DNA of 53,845 nt from Gammaproteobacteria bacterium (GCA_016179185.1 JACORW010000069.1:1-53845); one strand, 5' to 3'. Positions 1-8,715 are shown, counted from the stretch's first letter. Program-made: numbers and translations. Notes: a model not told the origin generated them from the letters alone.

Positions 1-6
1 CTGCGA

Positions 7-276
7 CCGCCATGGATGGCGGGAATGCAGAAACTGCCGGGAGCAAGTTTCTGCCATTTTCAATGACTGCAAGTCATTGAAAATGTGAGGCACTCGAAAA
101 CCGCGCTGTTGTCGCAAACCGTCCCGGGTTTGCGCCATGCGGGCGCCCTTCGGGCGACCCGATTTGTTCCGGACAAATCGGTCGCTTGCTGACCGCCAGG
201 GATGGCGGAAATGCAGAAAATGCAGGAGCAATTTTCTGCCTTGCTCTGACAAGCCCAGGATGGGCTTGTTCAGAGC
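7..276. repeat. Chain of about nine consecutive palindromic hairpins
   Basis: Back-to-back inverted repeats fill this stretch: 7-22 (stem CCGCCA/TGGCGG), 27-54 (GCAGAAACT/AGTTTCTGC), 55-85 (14-bp stem CATTTTCAATGACT), 113-134 (CGCAAACC/GGTTTGCG), 141-160, 161-179 (GATTTGT/ACAAATC), 193-208, 213-239 (GCAGAAAAT/ATTTTCTGC) and 243-276 (GCTCTGA...TCAGAGC around ACAAGCCCA). Related units recur at 28773-28820 and 53704-53845. There is no convincing coding sequence here. This resembles REP/BIME-like intergenic repeats, but I do not recognise a named family. Confidence 0.8.
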
Positions 277-294
277 GTTACCTGACACGCTGTT

Positions 295-335
295 GAAAAA
301 CAAAAGGCCACGGGCCCATTTGTCCCATGGCCTTT
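295..335 (-). terminator. Rho-independent terminator of the HU gene
   Basis: Read on the minus strand, AAAGGCCA and TGGCCTTT form a stem that extends through a wobble pair and three G-C pairs. It is followed by TGTTTTTC. It lies about 80 nt after the HU stop codon and is the expected shape of an intrinsic terminator. Confidence 0.75.
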
Positions 336-412
336 GGATCGCCAGGACGTACCGGGGATCAGCGCAACGCCGGATTCACCGGCCGCTGAAAAACCAGATG
401 TTCGGCAGCCCG

Positions 413-748
413 TTAACCTGCCGCCATGTCCTTCAGCGCCTTCAGCGCGATGGCGCGCACGGAGTTCGTGGCCGGCTTGGCCTTGATCATTATCTCCGCG
501 CCGGTAAACGGGTTGATACCCTTGCGTGCGGCACGGGCCGGCTTTATCACTCGACGCAGCTTCACGGAAAGCGAGGGCACGGTGAATTCGCCGGAACCCT
601 TCTTGTTCAGGTGGCAGCGCGCGAGATCCGTCATGGAGTCCAGCACTGCCCCAACCTGCTTTTTCGTCAGGCCCGTGTCCTCCGAGATGGAGCTCAGGAT
701 CTGCGACTTGGTCTGCTTGGTGGTGATAACTGATGGTTTCTTGGCCAT
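413..748 (-). CDS. HU/IHF-family DNA-binding protein
   Basis: Small basic nucleoid protein of 111 aa. The N-terminal helices (roughly 10-45) are followed by the beta-arm region, which carries the family signature as GINPFTGAEI, a close form of the usual RNPxTG. The family binds and bends DNA as a dimer. At 111 aa it is somewhat longer than classical HU (about 90 aa), so it may belong to an HU-like subfamily rather than HupA/HupB. The start ATG at 748 has a purine-rich GAGGA about 9 nt upstream. The gene is monocistronic, with its own terminator downstream and a promoter candidate at 840-867. Confidence 0.9.
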   Translation of the reverse strand: MAKKPSVITTKQTKSQILSSISEDTGLTKKQVGAVLDSMTDLARCHLNKKGSGEFTVPSLSVKLRRVIKPARAARKGINPFTGAEIMIKAKPATNSVRAIALKALKDMAAG

Positions 749-839
749 TGATAGGTCCTCGATTATTCTGCTGGTGATATGGAATTGGTCTTCCCCAGAA
801 TGCCCCAGGCGGTGCGCGGCCCGAAGGTCAATGCTGTCT

Positions 840-867
840 GTTTTATTGTTGCTTCAAGGCACGTCAA
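840..867 (-). promoter_or_regulatory. Candidate sigma-70 promoter for the HU gene
   Basis: On the minus strand, TTGACG (862-867) and TAAAAC (840-845) are separated by 16 bp, about 90 nt upstream of the HU start codon. The -35 match is good and the -10 is mediocre. Confidence 0.45.
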
Positions 868-880
868 TTATCCTATGTAA

Positions 881-947
881 CCTCTGAACAAGTCCATCCT
901 GAAGGCGTTTAGCAGGGTTATGCAACACTCCGATTTGCATCACCCTG
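881..947. repeat. Degenerate relics of two hairpin repeat families
   Basis: CCTCTGAACAAGTCCATCCTG (from 881) resembles the unit at 53704-53737 but has lost its right arm. Positions 913-947 are a decayed copy of the first hairpin of the 16.1-kb element: CAGGGTTATGCAA on the left against TTTGCATCACCCTG on the right, with mismatches in the stem. It lies between the HU promoter and the 3' end of parA. Confidence 0.6.
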
Positions 948-978
948 ATGCGCACGGATGGATTTTTGCGTCAATTTC

Positions 979-1791
979 TCAGACATCCGCTTCCGGCGCT
1001 GTCTGAATGTCATCCGGGTCGCTCGCAACTTTCCGGGGTTCAGGTTCAATACGTTCCTGCACTTCCCGCCATAGGGTATTGAATGCAGCGCTGATTTCGC
1101 TGCCTGGGGCACAGACCTGAAGCGGCGCGCGATGACGCCCCATCCGTTCCACCGCCGCGGAATACCAGATACGCGTATTCAACAGCTCCGGGTGATTGCG
1201 CGCAGCCTGTTCCATCGTTTCCCGATGCACGCGCCGGCGTCGATCGGCCATGGAAAAAAACGGCAGCAGCCTTACCTCGAACTCCACGTGCTTCAGAAAC
1301 CAGGTCTTGAGCCGCTCATATACACGCACCGACAGGTAGGTCGGGATGAGAGGAATCAGAAGCGTATCCGCGGCCCGGAATACATTCTCGGACACCAGCG
1401 ACAGGGCCGGCGGGCAATCCAGGATTACATGATCGTATTCGTGCCGCACCGGAACGATCAGTTTGGCCAGTCGTCCGGCCCGCTTCCGTTTTGCGGCCAG
1501 CTGGCGTTCCAGCTTGCGATAGGAAAAATCCGCGGGCATCAGGTCCAGCCCGGGATAATTGGTGGCCTTGATGAAGTCCTTCAGTTCACTCCTGCCTTTG
1601 AGCAGTTCCTTGCCGCCGCCGCGTACTTTGGGTTTGATCCGGAAGAAGAACGTGGCGGCCGCCTGCGGATCCAGATCCCAAAGCAAGGTCGTGCTGCCTG
1701 CGCTCGACGCCGCGTAGGCGAGATTCACCGCTGCCGTGGTCTTGCCGACCCCCCCTTTCAGGTTGTAGCAGGCGAGTACCCGGCCGGTCAT
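979..1791 (-). CDS. ParA-family ATPase, orphan, next to a CHAD protein
   Basis: ParA/MinD-superfamily ATPase of 270 aa. The deviant Walker A motif KGGVGKTT is at residues 12-19 with the signature lysine at 12. A DLDPQAA motif follows near residue 40, and the Walker B region reads HVILDCPP. Such ATPases form dynamic patterns on the nucleoid and position plasmids, chromosomes or protein cargos. The ATG at 1791 is preferred because GGGAGGGG lies just upstream and the ATPase fold begins immediately. No ParB gene is visible nearby. The gene starts 40 nt after the CHAD gene on the same strand, so it is probably co-transcribed with it. That suggests a role linked to the CHAD protein rather than to DNA partition; this is inference. 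Confidence 0.85.
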   Translation of the reverse strand: MTGRVLACYNLKGGVGKTTAAVNLAYAASSAGSTTLLWDLDPQAAATFFFRIKPKVRGGGKELLKGRSELKDFIKATNYPGLDLMPADFSYRKLERQLAAKRKRAGRLAKLIVPVRHEYDHVILDCPPALSLVSENVFRAADTLLIPLIPTYLSVRVYERLKTWFLKHVEFEVRLLPFFSMADRRRRVHRETMEQAARNHPELLNTRIWYSAAVERMGRHRAPLQVCAPGSEISAAFNTLWREVQERIEPEPRKVASDPDDIQTAPEADV

Positions 1792-1831
1792 GGACCCCTC
1801 CCTGACAGCCTGATGCCAGACCCGTCCCGCA

Positions 1832-3388
1832 TCAGCCTGCCGCCAGCAGACGATCGACGGACTGCCGCACCGGCGCCGACGCAAAGCGCTCAAAGCGCCG
1901 GAGGAACCCCTGTTGCGCATCGTGTTCAAGCCGGTCCAGTTCCGCGCCGAGTGCAGTCATCGCCACCAGCGTCGGCGGCTCCGCGCCCGGCTGCGCCGCA
2001 AGCTCCTGCTGCCATTGCATCAACCACTGGCGCTGCACGTGGTAGTCCACTATCTCGCCCAGCACGCCCTGGAGCTTTCGCAGCCTTCCGACGACCATGT
2101 CCACGTCCGCTGGCGGATACAGGCTTCGGAACGCCTCCAGCAGGTAGCGCAGTTTCTTGCCGTCCTTGCGCAGTTCATGCAGCTCCGCGCTGTACAACCC
2201 GACACCACAACGTACCCCGGTGCGCAGCAGGCGCCGGTGCAGGCGCCGCAATGCTTCATTGGCGACATCGAGCGCACGGGGCCCCACGGCGGGCTGCGGG
2301 GCGCGCGTTCCGGCAAATCCTTCCAGATAGCGCCGCCACTCGGGGATGAAGTCGCGAAACCGCGGCTCCGACATTGCATGCAGAAGCCGTTCACGTTCTT
2401 CGTGCCGCCGCTGTCTGAGCAGCGTTTCGAGCGGCGCCAGCGCGCCGCGGTGCCGATCGCCGAGTTGCGCCGCCAGACCGGGCAGGGCCGCGAGAAACAC
2501 GTCCAGGTCGCGCTGCGGCGAAGTGATCCGGCTCAGCCACGCGAACGTCTCGCGAAAGTTTGCCGCGCCCTGGGAAGGGAATGCGCCGCGCACCTGGATC
2601 AGCAACGATCGGCTGCGCCGGCAGGCAACGCGGAAATCATGCAGAAATTCGTAATCCGTGTCGGCGCGTATGCCGTCCACGTTGGATTCGATGATACGGA
2701 GCTGGCTGAGCAGCAACCGCCCCAACGCGCGCCCGGCGGACTGGCGCGGCAGCAGCAGCAGTGGTTCCTTCGGTGGAGGCTTGGCCACCCGACCGCGGCC
2801 CTGACCGCAGAATGACTCCGCCGGATCCTGTTCCGCGCGCGGATTCTCCAGCGCCGCCGCCAATTCCTCATGCAGGCGCCGGCAGGACTTCTCATACCCG
2901 CGCAGTGGCCTGATGCGCAGGACGTGCGCCAGCGTCTTGCGGCGCGCCGCAGGATCCGCCTCGAGCACCTGTTCGCGAGTCAATGCAGCGCGGATCTTTC
3001 CCTCGCCATCCACCAGGTCAAACTCCCAGGCGCGAATACGAACTTCACGCCGGCGCAGCAATGCGCGGCCGCCGCATAACGGCAGCAACGCCTGCTGCAC
3101 CGGCCCCGCCGCCACTGCCAGCGGCTCGGCCGGCTCCCGCTCCAGGACCTGTTCCAGATACTCGGTGTCGGGTCCGGTTCCGCGCAGCAGGAGCCGCGCG
3201 CCGCCGTTCACGTCCAGTTCCAGCCAGCGTCCCGCCTCGCGCAGCCGGTAATCGAAAGTATCCACCACGCTGCGCCGGAACTCGTGGCGCCTGCCGGGGA
3301 CGAGGTTGAAAGAGGATTCAGCGATGCGCCGGACTTCCAGGAACTCCCGCCGCGCCGACAGCAGACGCTGAAAAAGCCGTCCCTTCAT
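1832..3388 (-). CDS. CHAD-domain protein with degenerate CYTH-like N-terminus
   Basis: Protein of 518 aa. The C-terminal half (roughly 230-510) is a CHAD domain, a histidine- and arginine-rich helical bundle with the typical FLHDFRVACRRSRSLL segment and a second half containing LHELRKDGKKLRYLLEAF. CHAD proteins bind polyphosphate and associate with polyphosphate granules. The N-terminal about 200 residues resemble a CYTH domain (DTFDYRLREAGRWLEL; RIRAWEFDLVDGEGKI), but I cannot see a clear EXEXK catalytic motif, so it may be inactive. The ATG at 3388 has GGGGAGGGGA upstream. The gene leads a pair with parA and lies 13 kb from the ppx/ppk genes. Confidence 0.85.
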   Translation of the reverse strand: MKGRLFQRLLSARREFLEVRRIAESSFNLVPGRRHEFRRSVVDTFDYRLREAGRWLELDVNGGARLLLRGTGPDTEYLEQVLEREPAEPLAVAAGPVQQALLPLCGGRALLRRREVRIRAWEFDLVDGEGKIRAALTREQVLEADPAARRKTLAHVLRIRPLRGYEKSCRRLHEELAAALENPRAEQDPAESFCGQGRGRVAKPPPKEPLLLLPRQSAGRALGRLLLSQLRIIESNVDGIRADTDYEFLHDFRVACRRSRSLLIQVRGAFPSQGAANFRETFAWLSRITSPQRDLDVFLAALPGLAAQLGDRHRGALAPLETLLRQRRHEERERLLHAMSEPRFRDFIPEWRRYLEGFAGTRAPQPAVGPRALDVANEALRRLHRRLLRTGVRCGVGLYSAELHELRKDGKKLRYLLEAFRSLYPPADVDMVVGRLRKLQGVLGEIVDYHVQRQWLMQWQQELAAQPGAEPPTLVAMTALGAELDRLEHDAQQGFLRRFERFASAPVRQSVDRLLAAG

Positions 3389-3463
3389 GGGATCCCCTCC
3401 CCATGATCGAAGCGGCCTGCGCCCGTCTCCGGCGCGACATACCGGCACACCAGGGGAGGCTGA

Positions 3464-4750
3464 TCAGCTTCCAGACAGCGCCCGGTGGCCGATGTCCCGG
3501 CGGCAGAACATGCCGGGCCAGCGGATCCGGCCCACTGCGGCATAGGCGCGCTGCCGCGCGTCGGCCACGTCACGGCCCAGCGCGCCCACGCACAATACGC
3601 GTCCGCCGCTGGTGACGGTCTCCCCGTCGCGCGCGGCCGTGCCCGCGTGAAATATTTTGACGTCCGGATCAAAGTTGTCCTCCAGTCCCTGAATAACGTC
3701 GCCTTTACGCGGCTCATCGGGATACCCCGCCGCCGCAAGCACCACGCCGAGCGCGATGCGATCATCCCATTGCGCCCGGTATTCGCCGAGCCGGCCATCC
3801 ACCGCCGCCAGGCACAGCTCCACGAGACTGCTTCGCAACCGCAGCATTACCGGCTGCGTTTCCGGATCGCCCATACGGCAGTTGAACTCGAGCACCCGCG
3901 GCGCGCCGTCGGGACCGATCATCAGACCCGCGTACAGAAACCCGACGTACGGGCGTCCTTCGGCCGCCATTCCGGCAATCGTCGGCAGAATGATCTCCGA
4001 CAGTGCGCGTTGATGCACCTCCGGCGTTACCACCGCGGCGGGCGAGTACGCCCCCATGCCGCCGGTATTCGGCCCGCGATCGCCCTCATCGCGGGTCTTG
4101 TGATCCTGGGAGCTGGCCAGCGGAACCACGCGGGCACCGTCACTGACCACGATGAAACTCGCCTCTTCGCCGGGCAGAAAATCCTCGACGACCACGCGGC
4201 GACCCGCCGCACCGAAGCGGTTGCCCGCCAGCATGTCACGCGCGGCAACCCCGGCCTCGCCCTGATCCGCGGCAACCACAACCCCCTTGCCGGCCGCAAG
4301 CCCATCGGCCTTGACCACCACGCGCCCGGGCCGGGTGCGCAGGTAATCCAGGCACGCATCCAGTTCGGTGAAACTGCGGTACGGGGCCGTGGGGATCCCG
4401 TGCCGCGCCAGAAAATCCTTGCTGTAGGTCTTTGATCCCTCCAGTTCGGCCGCCGCCGCCGTCGGCCCGAAACACTTCAGACCACGAGATTGAAAGTGAT
4501 CCACGATGCCGGAGACCAGCGGCGCCTCCGGCCCGATAATCGTAACCGTCACCGCCTCGCGCACCGCAAAATCGGCCAGACCATCGAAATCGTCGGTACG
4601 GATCGGGGCATTGACGAGTTTCGGTTCCCGGAGAGTTCCCGCATTTCCCGGCGCGACGAACACCCGTTCCACGTCCGTGTCCTGGGCCGCCTTCCACGCC
4701 AGCGCGTGCTCGCGCCCGCCGCCACCGACGACCAGTACCGTTTTCGTCAC
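3464..4750 (-). CDS. purD: Phosphoribosylamine-glycine ligase (GAR synthetase)
   Basis: Second step of de novo purine synthesis: ATP-dependent joining of 5-phosphoribosylamine and glycine in the cytoplasm. The 428-aa length matches the family. The start VLVVGGGGREHALAWK is the PurD N-terminal signature; the ATP-grasp nucleotide-binding segment VVKADGLAAGKGVVVA follows mid-protein, and the C-terminus ends with GMFCRRDIGHRAL. It uses a GTG start at 4750, 14 nt after the purH stop, and forms the last gene of dusB-fis-purH-purD. The CHAD gene begins 75 bp downstream on the same strand. Confidence 0.97.
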   Translation of the reverse strand: MTKTVLVVGGGGREHALAWKAAQDTDVERVFVAPGNAGTLREPKLVNAPIRTDDFDGLADFAVREAVTVTIIGPEAPLVSGIVDHFQSRGLKCFGPTAAAAELEGSKTYSKDFLARHGIPTAPYRSFTELDACLDYLRTRPGRVVVKADGLAAGKGVVVAADQGEAGVAARDMLAGNRFGAAGRRVVVEDFLPGEEASFIVVSDGARVVPLASSQDHKTRDEGDRGPNTGGMGAYSPAAVVTPEVHQRALSEIILPTIAGMAAEGRPYVGFLYAGLMIGPDGAPRVLEFNCRMGDPETQPVMLRLRSSLVELCLAAVDGRLGEYRAQWDDRIALGVVLAAAGYPDEPRKGDVIQGLEDNFDPDVKIFHAGTAARDGETVTSGGRVLCVGALGRDVADARQRAYAAVGRIRWPGMFCRRDIGHRALSGS

Positions 4751-4764
4751 GGGTCACCCGGCAG

Positions 4765-6324
4765 TCAATGACGGAAGTGCCGCATGCCGGTGAACACCAT
4801 CGCGATGTCATGTTCGTCCGCCGCTGCTATCACCTCATCGTCACGCACCGAGCCTCCGGGCTGGATCACGGCGCGGATCCCGGCCGCGGCCGAGGAATCG
4901 ATCCCGTCCCGGAACGGGAAAAATGCATCCGATGCCATGACCGCGCCGCGCACCTCCAGCTTTTCGTCCGCTGCCTTGATGGCCGCGATGCGCGCGCTGT
5001 ACACGCGGCTCATCTGCCCGGCGCCAATGCCGATGGTCCGGCGATCACGCGCGTAGACGATGGCGTTGGACTTCACATACTTGGCCACGCGCCAGGCAAA
5101 CAACAAGTCCGTAAGTTCGTCCGGCGTGGGTTCACGCCGGCTGGCAATCTTCAAATGTTGCGGGCCGATGACCCCGGAATCACTGTCCTGGATCAACAAT
5201 CCGCCACTTACCCGCTTCATTTCCAGTTGCGACAGCGGCCGGCCCCGGCTGCCGGTGACCAGCACCCGAATGCCGGCCTTGTTCGCCGTAACGCGGAGCG
5301 CCGCGTCGCTGACCACGGGCGCAAGAATCACCTCCACGAACTGCCGCGTAACGATGGCCTGTGCCGTGGATTCATCCAGCGGCCGATTGCATGCGATTAT
5401 CCCGCCGAAGGCGGACGTGGGGTCGGTCGCGTAGGCGTTTTCGTAAGCCGCCAGAAGCGTATCCGCCTCGGCGACACCGCAGGGGTTGGCGTGCTTGACG
5501 ATGACGCAGGCAGCGCCGGCGAACGCCAGCACGCATTCCAGCGCTGCATCCGCATCGGCAATGTTGTTGTAGGAAAGTTCCTTGCCCTGCAGCTGGCGCG
5601 CGCCTGCCAGCGAGCCCGCGGGCGGCTGTGACTCGCCGTACAAGGCGGCCGACTGGTGCGGATTCTCGCCATAGCGCAGATCCTGCAGCTTGCGGAACTG
5701 CATCGTGAAAGTGCGCGGAAAATTCAGGTGCGTCCCGTCGGCGCCGATGGCCCCCAGATAATTGGAAACGGCGGCGTCATATTCGGCCGTGTGCGCGAAA
5801 ACCTTTTGCGCCAGGCGAAAACGCGTCTCCGCGGACAAGCCGCGTTCAGGTCCGGCCAGTTCACGCAGCACTGCGTCATAATCCGCGGCGTCAACGATAA
5901 CGCCGACGCGGGCATGATTCTTTGCGGCGGCCCGCAGCATTGCCGGTCCGCCGATGTCGATGTTCTCGACCGCTTCGGCCAGCGTGCACTCCGGGCGGCT
6001 CACCGTGGCGACAAAGGGATAGAGATTGACCACCAGCAAATCGATGGGATCGATACCATGCTCTTGCATGACCGCCTCGTCCATGCCGGAGCGGCCAAGC
6101 AATCCGCCGTGCACCTTCGGATGCAGCGTCTTCACGCGGCCATCCATGATCTCGGGGAAGCCCGTGTAGTCGGAAATGTCGCGCACTGCGACCCCGGCGT
6201 CGCGCAGCAGCCGCGCCGTACCGCCGGTTGAAAGGATTTCGACGCCGAGACCGGACAGCCCGCGTGCCAGCGCGACGACGCCGGTCTTCTCGGAAACACT
6301 GATGAGCGCCCTGCGGACCGGCAT
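4765..6324 (-). CDS. purH: Bifunctional AICAR transformylase / IMP cyclohydrolase
   Basis: Catalyses the last two steps to IMP. The N-terminal MGS-like cyclohydrolase domain begins [18 protein letters not shown] and carries [14 protein letters not shown]. The C-terminal transformylase domain has the catalytic Lys-His segment [12 protein letters not shown] and ends [14 protein letters not shown], as in the family. The ATG at 6324 (519 aa) is preferred over a TTG 15 nt upstream because the conserved domain starts four residues later. It sits between fis and purD, an arrangement common in gammaproteobacteria. Confidence 0.97.
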   Translation of the reverse strand: MPVRRALISVSEKTGVVALARGLSGLGVEILSTGGTARLLRDAGVAVRDISDYTGFPEIMDGRVKTLHPKVHGGLLGRSGMDEAVMQEHGIDPIDLLVVNLYPFVATVSRPECTLAEAVENIDIGGPAMLRAAAKNHARVGVIVDAADYDAVLRELAGPERGLSAETRFRLAQKVFAHTAEYDAAVSNYLGAIGADGTHLNFPRTFTMQFRKLQDLRYGENPHQSAALYGESQPPAGSLAGARQLQGKELSYNNIADADAALECVLAFAGAACVIVKHANPCGVAEADTLLAAYENAYATDPTSAFGGIIACNRPLDESTAQAIVTRQFVEVILAPVVSDAALRVTANKAGIRVLVTGSRGRPLSQLEMKRVSGGLLIQDSDSGVIGPQHLKIASRREPTPDELTDLLFAWRVAKYVKSNAIVYARDRRTIGIGAGQMSRVYSARIAAIKAADEKLEVRGAVMASDAFFPFRDGIDSSAAAGIRAVIQPGGSVRDDEVIAAADEHDIAMVFTGMRHFRH

Positions 6325-6357
6325 GCACCTGACGCTCAATTCGTCACGCCGGCAGCA

Positions 6358-6621
6358 TCAGGCTTTAATGCCGTATTTTTCCAGACGACTGCGCAACGTG
6401 GCGCGGTTCAATCCCAGCATCTGTGCCGCGCGACTGAGGTTGCCGCGGGTATTCTCCATGACCACCTCAAACAGCGGCCGTTCCACTTCGGCGAGAAACA
6501 GATCATACAGCCCGGCGGGATCGTGGCCGTCCATGTCCCGGAAATAGCGCTCCATCGCTTCCCGGACGTTGTCACACAGGCTCGCAACCGCGCGTTCGCC
6601 GGATTTGCGCGCCGCGTTCAA
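6358..6621 (-). CDS. fis: DNA-binding protein Fis
   Basis: Nucleoid-associated regulator of 87 aa. The C-terminal helix-turn-helix reads NLSRAAQMLGLNRATLRSR, the strongest Fis signature, after a central dimerisation region. Fis bends DNA and tunes rRNA, topology and growth-phase genes. The start is a TTG at 6621 that overlaps the dusB stop as TTGA, so translation is probably coupled; the next in-frame ATG would remove about a quarter of the protein. The dusB-fis order is the classical enteric arrangement. Confidence 0.93.
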   Translation of the reverse strand: MNAARKSGERAVASLCDNVREAMERYFRDMDGHDPAGLYDLFLAEVERPLFEVVMENTRGNLSRAAQMLGLNRATLRSRLEKYGIKA

Positions 6622-7598
6622 GCCGCCGCCTCCAGCATGTCGCCCGTGAACCAGTCTGTGAGCGCGGCCAATTGTTCACCGGCGCGCCCGGCCAGGTTGA
6701 CCCGGGTGCGCACGGATTCCGTTCCGCCTGCTGCACGCAGATACCAGCCGACATGCTTGCGCGCCACGCGCACACCCTGAAGCTCGCCGTAGAACCCATA
6801 CAATCGTTCCAGATGCCGTCGCAGAATCGCCCATATTTCCCCTCTTGAAGGCGCGGGCGGCGGCGCGCCGGTGGCGAGAAAGTGGGCGATTTCGTGGAAG
6901 ATCCACGGGCGCCCCTGGGCCGCCCGGCCGATCATCAGGCCGTCGGCCCCCGAATGCGCAAGCACAGCGCGCGCCGCCCCGGCGCTGTCTATATCGCCGT
7001 TGGCCAGGACCGGGATTGACACCGACGCCTTGACCGCGCGCACCGTGTCATGCTCCGCATGGCCGGCGAACGCGCACGCCCGTGTGCGCCCGTGCACGGC
7101 CAGGGCCTGTACGCCGGCACCCTCGGCAATGCGCGCCACGCGCACGGCGTTCCGGCTCGCACCATCCCACCCGGTACGGATCTTCAATGTCACGGGGACC
7201 GGGACGGCGGCAACCACGTGTTCGAGAATGCTCGCGACCAGGGCCTCATTGCGCAACAGTGCGGACCCGGCCGCCACGTTGCACACTTTGCGTGCCGGGC
7301 AACCCATATTGATGTCGATGATTTGCGCGCCGTGATCCACATTGAAGCGCGCGGCCTGCGCCATCTGAATCGGATCGGCGCCGACGATCTGCACCACCCG
7401 CGGCTCGGGTTCACCGGCATGATCGCGGCGCAGGCGTGTCCTGCGGCTACCCTGCAATTGCGGGTCGCTGGAGACCATTTCCGATATGGCCATGGCAGCG
7501 CCCAGTTCGCGGCACAGCACGCGAAATGGCCGATCGGTGATACCGGCCATGGGCGCCAACACCAGGTTACCCCGTAGCGAATACCGTCCTATTTTCAT
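6618..7598 (-). CDS. dusB: tRNA-dihydrouridine synthase B
   Basis: FMN-dependent enzyme that reduces specific uridines in tRNA, 326 aa. The N-terminal TIM-barrel start LVLAPMAGITDRPFR is characteristic. The catalytic cysteine lies in NMGCPARKVCN, and the NGDIDS flavin-site segment follows. It is the first gene of dusB-fis-purH-purD and overlaps fis by 4 nt. The ATG at 7598 gives the standard DusB N-terminus. The upstream leader is about 200 nt and contains an imperfect hairpin. Confidence 0.96.
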   Translation of the reverse strand: MKIGRYSLRGNLVLAPMAGITDRPFRVLCRELGAAMAISEMVSSDPQLQGSRRTRLRRDHAGEPEPRVVQIVGADPIQMAQAARFNVDHGAQIIDINMGCPARKVCNVAAGSALLRNEALVASILEHVVAAVPVPVTLKIRTGWDGASRNAVRVARIAEGAGVQALAVHGRTRACAFAGHAEHDTVRAVKASVSIPVLANGDIDSAGAARAVLAHSGADGLMIGRAAQGRPWIFHEIAHFLATGAPPPAPSRGEIWAILRRHLERLYGFYGELQGVRVARKHVGWYLRAAGGTESVRTRVNLAGRAGEQLAALTDWFTGDMLEAAA

Positions 7599-7710
7599 CC
7601 ACGTCCAGAACCGCTTGTCGTTGTTTTTGCCGAATCGCCCGCACGGACCGGCGTGGCCGGCGCTGTAACGTGGCGGGCAAGGCGCAGATCGGGCGATCTG
7701 TTTGTCGACT

Positions 7711-7747
7711 GCCGGAATCGAAACTGAAATTGCAATTCGTTTCCGGC
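7711..7747 (-). other. Inverted repeat in the dusB leader
   Basis: GCCGGAA-T-CGAA (7711-7722) pairs with TTCG-T-TTCCGGC (7736-7747): eleven base pairs with a single T/T mismatch and a 13-nt loop. It would form in the 5' untranslated region of dusB if the upstream promoter is used. There is no U-run on the minus strand, so it is not an obvious terminator. Confidence 0.45.
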
Positions 7748-7806
7748 GCCGGCTTCAGCAGATTGTCGAGAAATGCAGTCTTTCAACGAACCCTCTGTGC
7801 CCCGCA

Positions 7807-7834
7807 ATAATAGCGATTGGCACGTTGCGTTGAA
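7807..7834 (-). promoter_or_regulatory. Candidate promoter of the dusB-fis-purHD operon
   Basis: On the minus strand, TTCAAC (7829-7834) and TATTAT (7807-7812) are 16 bp apart. The -10 is good and the -35 is weak. It would give a leader of about 200 nt. Confidence 0.35.
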
Positions 7835-7935
7835 AGCCGCGGACGGAAAAAATTTTCTGCGCCGAGTTGCGCCGCAAACTTCAACCGCGCATGTCACGGG
7901 AATCAAACAGTTGCGCGTCACACCACCGAAGAGAG

Positions 7936-8715
7936 TTATCTGAATCCGATCTCGAAGCTCACCGCTTCCGCGCCGACACCGGCGATCTCAAGCACCACAT
8001 GCACGGGGGCGTCGGGCGCCATGCCGCGCCGGCGATCAATGCTGTCATCCAGATACTCATCCGGCGCAAAGGCGCGCGCAGCGATGACCGTGCCGCTGGT
8101 ATCGGACAACGCCAGCTGAATGAGCGGGAAGGACTGCGCAAACGATGCAGTGTTGGAAAGCGTGGCATTGACGAGCAGCGCATCCTGGTAGCGCGGATGG
8201 GCGCGCACGTCCCGGTTCAGCACCGAAATCGCGGAAAGATCCCGTTGCCGCAGGACGCTGCAACCGATGCGCGCGCACAGCCATTCCGCATGGGTAAACA
8301 GGCCGGGATATCGCGCCAGAACCGCATCGCGCTGAAACCAGGCAATCTGCGCGGTCCCCGCCAGCAGCAGGACCAGCGCCACCGCAGTCCAGGCCCGTCT
8401 GCGGCCGGGATATCCCCCGTCCTCCGGTTCCCCGTCGTCAATGGACGGCGACCAGCGATTAGCCTGGCGCGCCGTGGCGGGTTGTTCTACTGACACCGGA
8501 CCTGGCGCTATATCGAACTCCGGCTCGTCCGCGCCGGGATTCGCCGCCGGCGATTTTCCCTGGATCGCGCTCCGTTCCAATGGCACATCCCGCAGCCGCG
8601 ACAGGGCGTTGAACTGCGCGCCGCAGAACCCGCAGCGGACCTCGCCCGCGGCGGCGGAGAGATGACCGGCGCTGAGGCGGAACTGGCGCCCGCAACTGGG
8701 ACAGTCGGTGAACAC
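7936..8715 (-). CDS. MJ0042-type zinc-ribbon, DUF3426-like membrane protein
   Basis: Protein of 259 aa. An N-terminal zinc ribbon (CPSCGRQFRL...CGFCGAQF) is followed by an acidic linker, one transmembrane helix (AWTAVALVLLLAGTAQIAWF), and a C-terminal domain of the DUF3426 type with SVLNRDVRAHPRYQDALLVNA. The function is not established; the topology suggests a cytoplasmic zinc ribbon and a periplasmic domain. The GTG at 8715 is chosen because the zinc ribbon starts four residues later and the gene then lies 22 nt after prmA. Upstream in-frame ATGs fall inside prmA. This position between prmA and dusB is common in gammaproteobacteria. Confidence 0.85.
   Translation of the reverse strand: MFTDCPSCGRQFRLSAGHLSAAAGEVRCGFCGAQFNALSRLRDVPLERSAIQGKSPAANPGADEPEFDIAPGPVSVEQPATARQANRWSPSIDDGEPEDGGYPGRRRAWTAVALVLLLAGTAQIAWFQRDAVLARYPGLFTHAEWLCARIGCSVLRQRDLSAISVLNRDVRAHPRYQDALLVNATLSNTASFAQSFPLIQLALSDTSGTVIAARAFAPDEYLDDSIDRRRGMAPDAPVHVVLEIAGVGAEAVSFEIGFR

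Larger units (their letters stand above)
7599..7935. other. 337-bp gene-free leader region upstream of dusB
   Basis: No credible coding sequence is visible. On the minus strand it holds the dusB leader, with a long inverted repeat at 7711-7747 and a promoter candidate at 7807-7834. The remaining stretch near 7850-7935 contains no repeat or terminator that I can identify. Confidence 0.5.

Noticed and set aside
137-733. Plus-strand open frame over the hairpin array and HU gene
   Set aside because: Its first part is made of palindromic repeats and the rest is antisense to HU; no domain is visible.
979-1791. ParA as a chromosome or plasmid partition system
   Set aside because: No ParB gene or parS-like sites are visible in this window, and the neighbour is a CHAD protein. 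I keep the cargo-positioning idea as inference.
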